Positions 63,440 to 64,000 of a DNA stretch of 64,000 nt are shown one piece after another; the stretch's first letter is position 1, and each line of letters begins with the position of its first letter. This DNA is from a bacterium D16-51. Lineage in GTDB: Bacteria > Bacillota > Clostridia > Lachnospirales > Lachnospiraceae. The translations under genes and the position numbers were made by a program. The notes beneath the pieces are model-generated. The model did no database searches. It saw nothing but the letters and a program-made list of their open reading frames with translations, and had not been told where the DNA came from. The stretch covers positions 1-64,000 of the forward strand of contig RAYE01000013.1 in the NCBI GenBank assembly GCA_003612285.1. Reading direction: 5' to 3'.

Positions 63440-63537
63440 ACATAGCAAAAGCCACCCCTGTACTTTGGTCGGTAGATGGGTGGCATTGCTATTCATATCT
63501 AACTGGTCAACCCCTTGTGGGCGGTTGCTCTTTTTAT
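63440..63537 (-). ncRNA. Candidate antisense RNA antitoxin
   Basis: On the - strand, TTGCAA (63567-63572 on the + strand coordinates) and TATATT (63544-63549) are 17 bases apart, predicting a transcript start near 63537. The RNA would run toward the toxin gene and overlap its 3' end. The 3' end of the RNA is not known. The assignment rests on the promoter and on the known layout of this toxin family. Confidence 0.5.
63444..63488. terminator. Toxin 3' hairpin
   Basis: AGCAAAAGCCACCC pairs with GGGTGGCATTGCT around a TGTACTTTGGTCGGTAGAT loop. The long loop is a plausible contact site for the antisense RNA. Confidence 0.7.
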
Positions 63538-63822
63538 GTCCTCAATATAGCATATCTTAGGCTTGATTGCAAGAGCCTTTTGCCGTCTGTTTATATGTCT
63601 GGCATTTAGTTTGGGTATTGATGCTGCTACAGTTCCTAATTTAACTGAATAACGATTTATTATCAACTGACTGTTGACGGTGGGAATGTGAAACAAAACA
63701 GATATAGTATATAAAAAAGAAAATAGAAAGGCTGTTTTTGACCATAATTGGCAAAAAAATGTCGTTTTATGCAGAAAGCATTGATTTTCCTGGCAGTTAA
63801 ATTATAATTATTTTATTCAATA

Positions 63823-63890
63823 AGGAACTGTTTAAAAGTAACTTTTAAATCCTTCGCACTATTTAAAAGTTATTTCCAGGCAGTTCCTAA
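63823..63890. repeat. Long AGGAACTG...CAGTTCCTAA palindrome
   Basis: AGGAACTG (63823-63830) and CAGTTCCT (63881-63888) enclose TTTAAAAGTAACTTTTAAA and ATTTAAAAGTTATTT, so the element can fold into a three-stem structure. It is the most complete member of the AGTTCCTAA family. Confidence 0.7.
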
Positions 63891-63973
63891 GAAATTGTTG
63901 TAATAGCAGTGCGCTTTTTTAACAGGGATATTTCTGTAGTATTTTATCAGACTATGAGGAATGGGGGAGAAAA

Positions 63974-64000
63974 ATGCTTCGTATTGGGATATGTGATGAT
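63974..64000 (+). CDS. Response regulator, 5' end only
   Basis: ATG 63974 with GGGGGAGA upstream encodes MLRIGICDD, the beginning of a LytTR/AgrA-type receiver domain (compare LIAICDD at 62643). The rest lies beyond the window. Confidence 0.6.

Overview
The window looks like chromosome of a spore-forming gut Lachnospiraceae (class Clostridia, Bacillota). The basis is the low-GC coding style, the sporulation genes spoIVB and spo0A next to recN, glycogen and starch genes, a clostridial-type glutamate dehydrogenase and purine-rich ribosome binding sites. No genus is claimed. About 55 genes or gene remnants are described, most on the + strand.

Layout. 1-17.5 kb is accessory and heavily scarred. 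It holds a C_GCAxxG_C_C redox protein, several broken genes, and a BlaI/M56-peptidase pair followed by three unfamiliar genes (5410-7614). It also holds a series of small stress or xenobiotic modules: HxlR+PEBP, MerR+SDR, HxlR+nitroreductase, a broken HxlR next to an amidohydrolase, and HxlR+radical SAM. A second radical SAM gene there is interrupted by a 97-bp palindromic insertion. 17.9-29.1 kb is mostly conserved: a 1411-residue Ig-like (Big_2) surface protein, recN, spoIVB, spo0A, glgA, a pseudouridine synthase and tRNA-Thr. 29.1-40.5 kb has a YhgE/Pip operon on the - strand, a frame-disrupted AlbA_2 gene, a phospholipase C-like protein, gdhA, a HAD phosphatase, a membrane-anchored trigger-factor-like protein and an orphan response regulator. 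40.7-56.4 kb is a carbohydrate locus: sugar-binding lipoprotein, two permeases, malQ, LacI, YesL, alpha-galactosidase, a second LacI, aldose epimerase, a chemoreceptor and phosphoglucomutase. Its promoter carries two copies of a GGAAACGTTTCC-type operator. 56.4-64 kb is accessory again: repeats, a signal-peptide/TM protein, an HD-GYP protein, two secreted basic proteins (one with a Big_2 domain), a response-regulator/kinase chimera, a type I toxin-antitoxin locus and the start of a response regulator.

The most interesting material is the set of small non-autonomous elements. Three copies of one element share 14-bp inverted ends (GTTACTATTCACGG); two have perfect and one a near-perfect 8-bp target duplication. 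A separate family of large palindromes shares a GACAACGCAGC core. A third short palindrome ends in AGTTCCTAA and often sits just before a ribosome binding site. Two genes become full-length conserved proteins only if a -1 frameshift occurs at an A AAA AAG heptamer. A 37-residue holin-like toxin has a recognisable promoter, a leader hairpin and a candidate antisense promoter.
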